64,000 nucleotides of DNA from contig NZ_CP022190.1 in assembly GCF_003111685.1 (NCBI RefSeq), forward strand, positions 706,001 through 770,000, in the 5' to 3' direction. Positions within the stretch are counted from its first letter, which is position 1, and each line of letters begins with the position of its first letter. Both the position numbers and the translations under genes were made by a program. Below are positions 62,113 through 64,000 of this stretch, one piece after another. The notes under the pieces were generated by a model. It was not told the DNA's origin. It did no database searches and was given only the letters and a program-made list of their open reading frames with translations. Source of the DNA: Alloyangia pacifica (GTDB lineage: Bacteria > Pseudomonadota > Alphaproteobacteria > Rhodobacterales > Rhodobacteraceae).

Positions 62113-63810
62113 TCATGCGCCAACCACCTCGACCGAGGTGTTCTCGTCCAGCTGCACGCGGCCCAAACTGCGGATGTGGCTTTCCACGACGTCCCAGATC
62201 GGCGGGCCCTCGGTGGCCTCGTTGACGCTGGCCCAGCCGGCGACGGTGTAGCTCTTCGCGGGGTCGATCGCCTCGCCGGTCCCCAGCAACGTCATGTTCG
62301 AGATGCGCTGTCCCACCGGGGCGCTCACGTCGATGCGGTAGCCGAGCCCGCCGACGCGAACCATGTCGCCGCCCTGCTGGTAGTAGGGATCGGGGTTGAA
62401 AATGTTGTCGGCGACGTCTTCCAGGACGGTCTTCAGGAACGCGCCGGTCATCTCCGAGCGATAGGCCTCGGGGTAGCTCATCGAGGTGACGTTCCACAGA
62501 TCCTCGCGGGTGATCGGATCGCCCTCGAGCAGCGATGGTCCCCAGCGCACGCCGGGAGAAAGGGCGATCTGCGCGTCGCGCTGGGTCAGCAATGCGTCAC
62601 AGATCAGGTCGTCCCAGGTGCCGTTGAAATTGCCCCGGCGGTAGAGCGTGGTGTCGGTATGGCCGATGACCTCGGACAGCTGCTCGGCATAGGGCGCGCG
62701 CTGCGCGTCGATGAGCGCGGTCATCTCGGGGTCGGCGGCAATCACATCCGAGAAAATCGGGATCAGCTTGTGGCGGAACCCCATCATCCGGCCATCGCGC
62801 ACGTCGAGATCGACGCGGGAGACGAACTTGCCGTTGGAGCCCGAGGCGATCAGGATCGTCTCGCCCACGAGCACCGGCTCGGGCAACGCGTCGTGCGTAT
62901 GGCCCGAGAGCAGCACGTCTATGCCGGTGACCTTCTCGGCCATCTTCTTGTCGACGTCGAAGCCGTTGTGGCTGAGCACCACGACCAGCTCGGCGCCGGC
63001 CGCGCGGACCTCGTCGACCATCTCCTGCATGCGCGCGTCGCGGATGCCGAAGGAATACTCGGGGAACATCCAAGATGGGTTGGCGATCGGCAAGTAGGGG
63101 AACGCCTGGCCGATGACGGCGATCTTCACGCCGCCACGTTCGAAGAACTTGTAAGGTTGGAACAGCTCGGCCGGCTCGTCCCACTCGGCATCAAAGATGT
63201 TCTGGCCGAGCGCGGCGAAGGGCAGCCTCTCGACGATCTCGCGCACCCGCTCCGAGCCGAGGGTGAACTCCCAGTGGAAGGTCATCGCGTCGGGCTTCAG
63301 CAGGTTCATCACGTTGACGCAGTCCTGCCCGGCGGTCTGGTAGCAGGTATAGCTGCCGTGCCAGGTGTCGCCGCCATCGAGCAGCAGCGCGTCCGGGCGC
63401 TCGGAGCGGATCTGTTTCACCACGGTCGCCACCCGGTCCATGCCGCCGACACGGCCATAGCCGCGGGCGAGGGCGGTGAAATCGCCCGAGGAGAGTGCGT
63501 AGTGGGAGGGGGATCCGTCCTCGATGCCGTACATCTTGCGGAACTCGGCACCGGTGAGGTGGGGGACCTCGCCATGGTTGCCGCCGACGCCGATGTTGAC
63601 GGAAGGCTCGCGGAAATAGATCGGCTTCAGCTGCGCGTGGATGTCGGTGATGTGGATCAGCGAGACATTCCCGAAGGCTGGCATGGCCAGCAGGTCGTCC
63701 TGCGTCAGGCGCTGTTGCGCCGCGAGCCGTGCCCAGTTGCCGAAGCCGGAGCCGCCATAGGCCGCTGCGGCAGCCATGGAGACCTGGAGGAAATCACGTC
63801 GGGAGATCAT
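62113..63810 (-). CDS. soxB: Thiosulfohydrolase SoxB
   Basis: Dimanganese hydrolase of 565 residues that releases sulfate from SoxY-bound thiosulfonate. The ATG at 63810 is preferred because AAGGA precedes it and the protein then opens with the Tat signal ISRRDFLQ; an in-frame ATG at 63834 adds eight residues. Metal-site motifs are IHITDIHAQLKP, LDGGDTWHGS, VLSHNGFDVD and LLSGHTHD. GVRWGPSLLEGDPITRED is in the nucleotidase-type C-terminal domain. It lies between soxA and soxC as in other Sox clusters. Confidence 0.95.
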   Translation of the reverse strand: MISRRDFLQVSMAAAAAYGGSGFGNWARLAAQQRLTQDDLLAMPAFGNVSLIHITDIHAQLKPIYFREPSVNIGVGGNHGEVPHLTGAEFRKMYGIEDGSPSHYALSSGDFTALARGYGRVGGMDRVATVVKQIRSERPDALLLDGGDTWHGSYTCYQTAGQDCVNVMNLLKPDAMTFHWEFTLGSERVREIVERLPFAALGQNIFDAEWDEPAELFQPYKFFERGGVKIAVIGQAFPYLPIANPSWMFPEYSFGIRDARMQEMVDEVRAAGAELVVVLSHNGFDVDKKMAEKVTGIDVLLSGHTHDALPEPVLVGETILIASGSNGKFVSRVDLDVRDGRMMGFRHKLIPIFSDVIAADPEMTALIDAQRAPYAEQLSEVIGHTDTTLYRRGNFNGTWDDLICDALLTQRDAQIALSPGVRWGPSLLEGDPITREDLWNVTSMSYPEAYRSEMTGAFLKTVLEDVADNIFNPDPYYQQGGDMVRVGGLGYRIDVSAPVGQRISNMTLLGTGEAIDPAKSYTVAGWASVNEATEGPPIWDVVESHIRSLGRVQLDENTSVEVVGA

Positions 63811-63861
63811 CGGGGTATCCTTGTACGCATTCAAATTCGTGAATTCGTGTGGGGAGAGAAA

Positions 63862-63886
63862 CCCCGCGCGAGCATCTCGCGCGGGG
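63862..63886 (-). terminator. Hairpin with T-tract between soxA and soxB
   Basis: CCCCGCGCGAG pairs with CTCGCGCGGGG over a 3-nt loop. On the minus strand it is followed by TTTCTCTCC. It lies 7-31 bp past the soxA stop and could partly terminate transcription before soxB. Confidence 0.65.
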
Positions 63887-63892
63887 CTGGGA

Positions 63893-64000
63893 TCAGTTGC
63901 GGACGGAGGGGCCTTCGACCGACAGGCCGTTGCCGCGAGAGGCGACGTAGAGCTCGAGCGCGATGAACTCGGGGCTGCCCGGCGAATAGGTCTCGGCGCG
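63893..64000 (-). CDS. soxA: SoxA, C-terminal fragment
   Basis: The last 35 codons of a minus-strand gene whose start is outside the window. The residues ETYSPGSPEFIALELYVASR and the end NGLSVEGPSVRN match the C-terminus of the SoxA cytochrome of the SoxAX complex, which loads thiosulfate on SoxY. Order soxA-soxB-soxC-soxD agrees with known clusters. Confidence 0.88.
   Translation of the reverse strand, partial: RAETYSPGSPEFIALELYVASRGNGLSVEGPSVRN

Noticed and set aside
62062..63966. 634-codon plus-strand frame
   Set aside because: Antisense to soxB; no recognisable domain.

Overview
The window is about 66-70% GC by eye, densely packed, and reads as chromosomal DNA from an alphaproteobacterium of the Rhodobacteraceae (Roseobacter group). 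Supporting signs are the phaAB-type Mrp antiporter, the C4-pathway 5-aminolevulinate synthase, Sox thiosulfate oxidation, the imuA-imuB-dnaE2 mutagenesis operon behind a GAAC-N7-GAAC LexA box, Bpt in place of Aat, a DUF2852 gene and a Hint-domain protein. No rRNA, tRNA, CRISPR array, insertion sequence or prophage is visible. The genus cannot be fixed from the sequence alone.

Layout. 1-10231: tail of a DMT exporter, then two consecutive importer operons. One is an AfuA-type binding protein with two permeases and an ATPase; the other is ugpBAEC. Each is preceded by Pho-box-like 11-bp-phased repeats, so the region looks like a phosphate-starvation block. The ugp operon ends with an endonuclease/exonuclease/phosphatase (EEP) family gene where ugpQ is often found. 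10228-14608: fucU facing a light-sensing unit (heme oxygenase, hybrid bacteriophytochrome, PAS protein). 14773-20205: LexA-controlled imuA-imuB-dnaE2. 20415-26932: bpt, RDD and DUF2852 membrane proteins, alpha/beta hydrolase, YbaK-like deacylase, glnE and a small gene. 27025-29562: edd-eda (Entner-Doudoroff) with a LacI-type operator. 29783-32361: GST, RlmI-like methyltransferase, PIN protein. 32366-38478: seven-function Mrp Na+/H+ antiporter operon on the minus strand. 38948-45748: orphan iron-type ABC ATPase, AEC carrier, two tandem glycosyltransferases, PHA depolymerase, GST. 45745-55580: VWA protein, small membrane protein, DUF2927 lipoprotein, GNAT, prfC, a Rho-N/SAP-like protein, Hint protein, SDR, AlkC-like glycosylase, AbrB-family transporter. 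55885-64000: diheme cytochrome c4 with a PQQ-type sugar dehydrogenase, hemA, DUF302 protein, then soxD, soxC, soxB and the end of soxA.

Themes. Physiology is that of a marine or saline heterotroph. It scavenges organic phosphorus (ugp and companion importer), burns sugars through Entner-Doudoroff, gains electrons from thiosulfate (SoxBCD) and probably from a periplasmic PQQ enzyme via cytochrome c4, pumps Na+ (Mrp), stores PHA and senses red/far-red light. Genes are tightly overlapped (many ATGA junctions), and three convergent pairs share a CTAG stop palindrome. Several intergenic signals can be read directly: Pho boxes, a LexA box, a GntR/CceR-like operator, paired operators ahead of DUF2852, several terminators, and a short 3'-end element seen three times.
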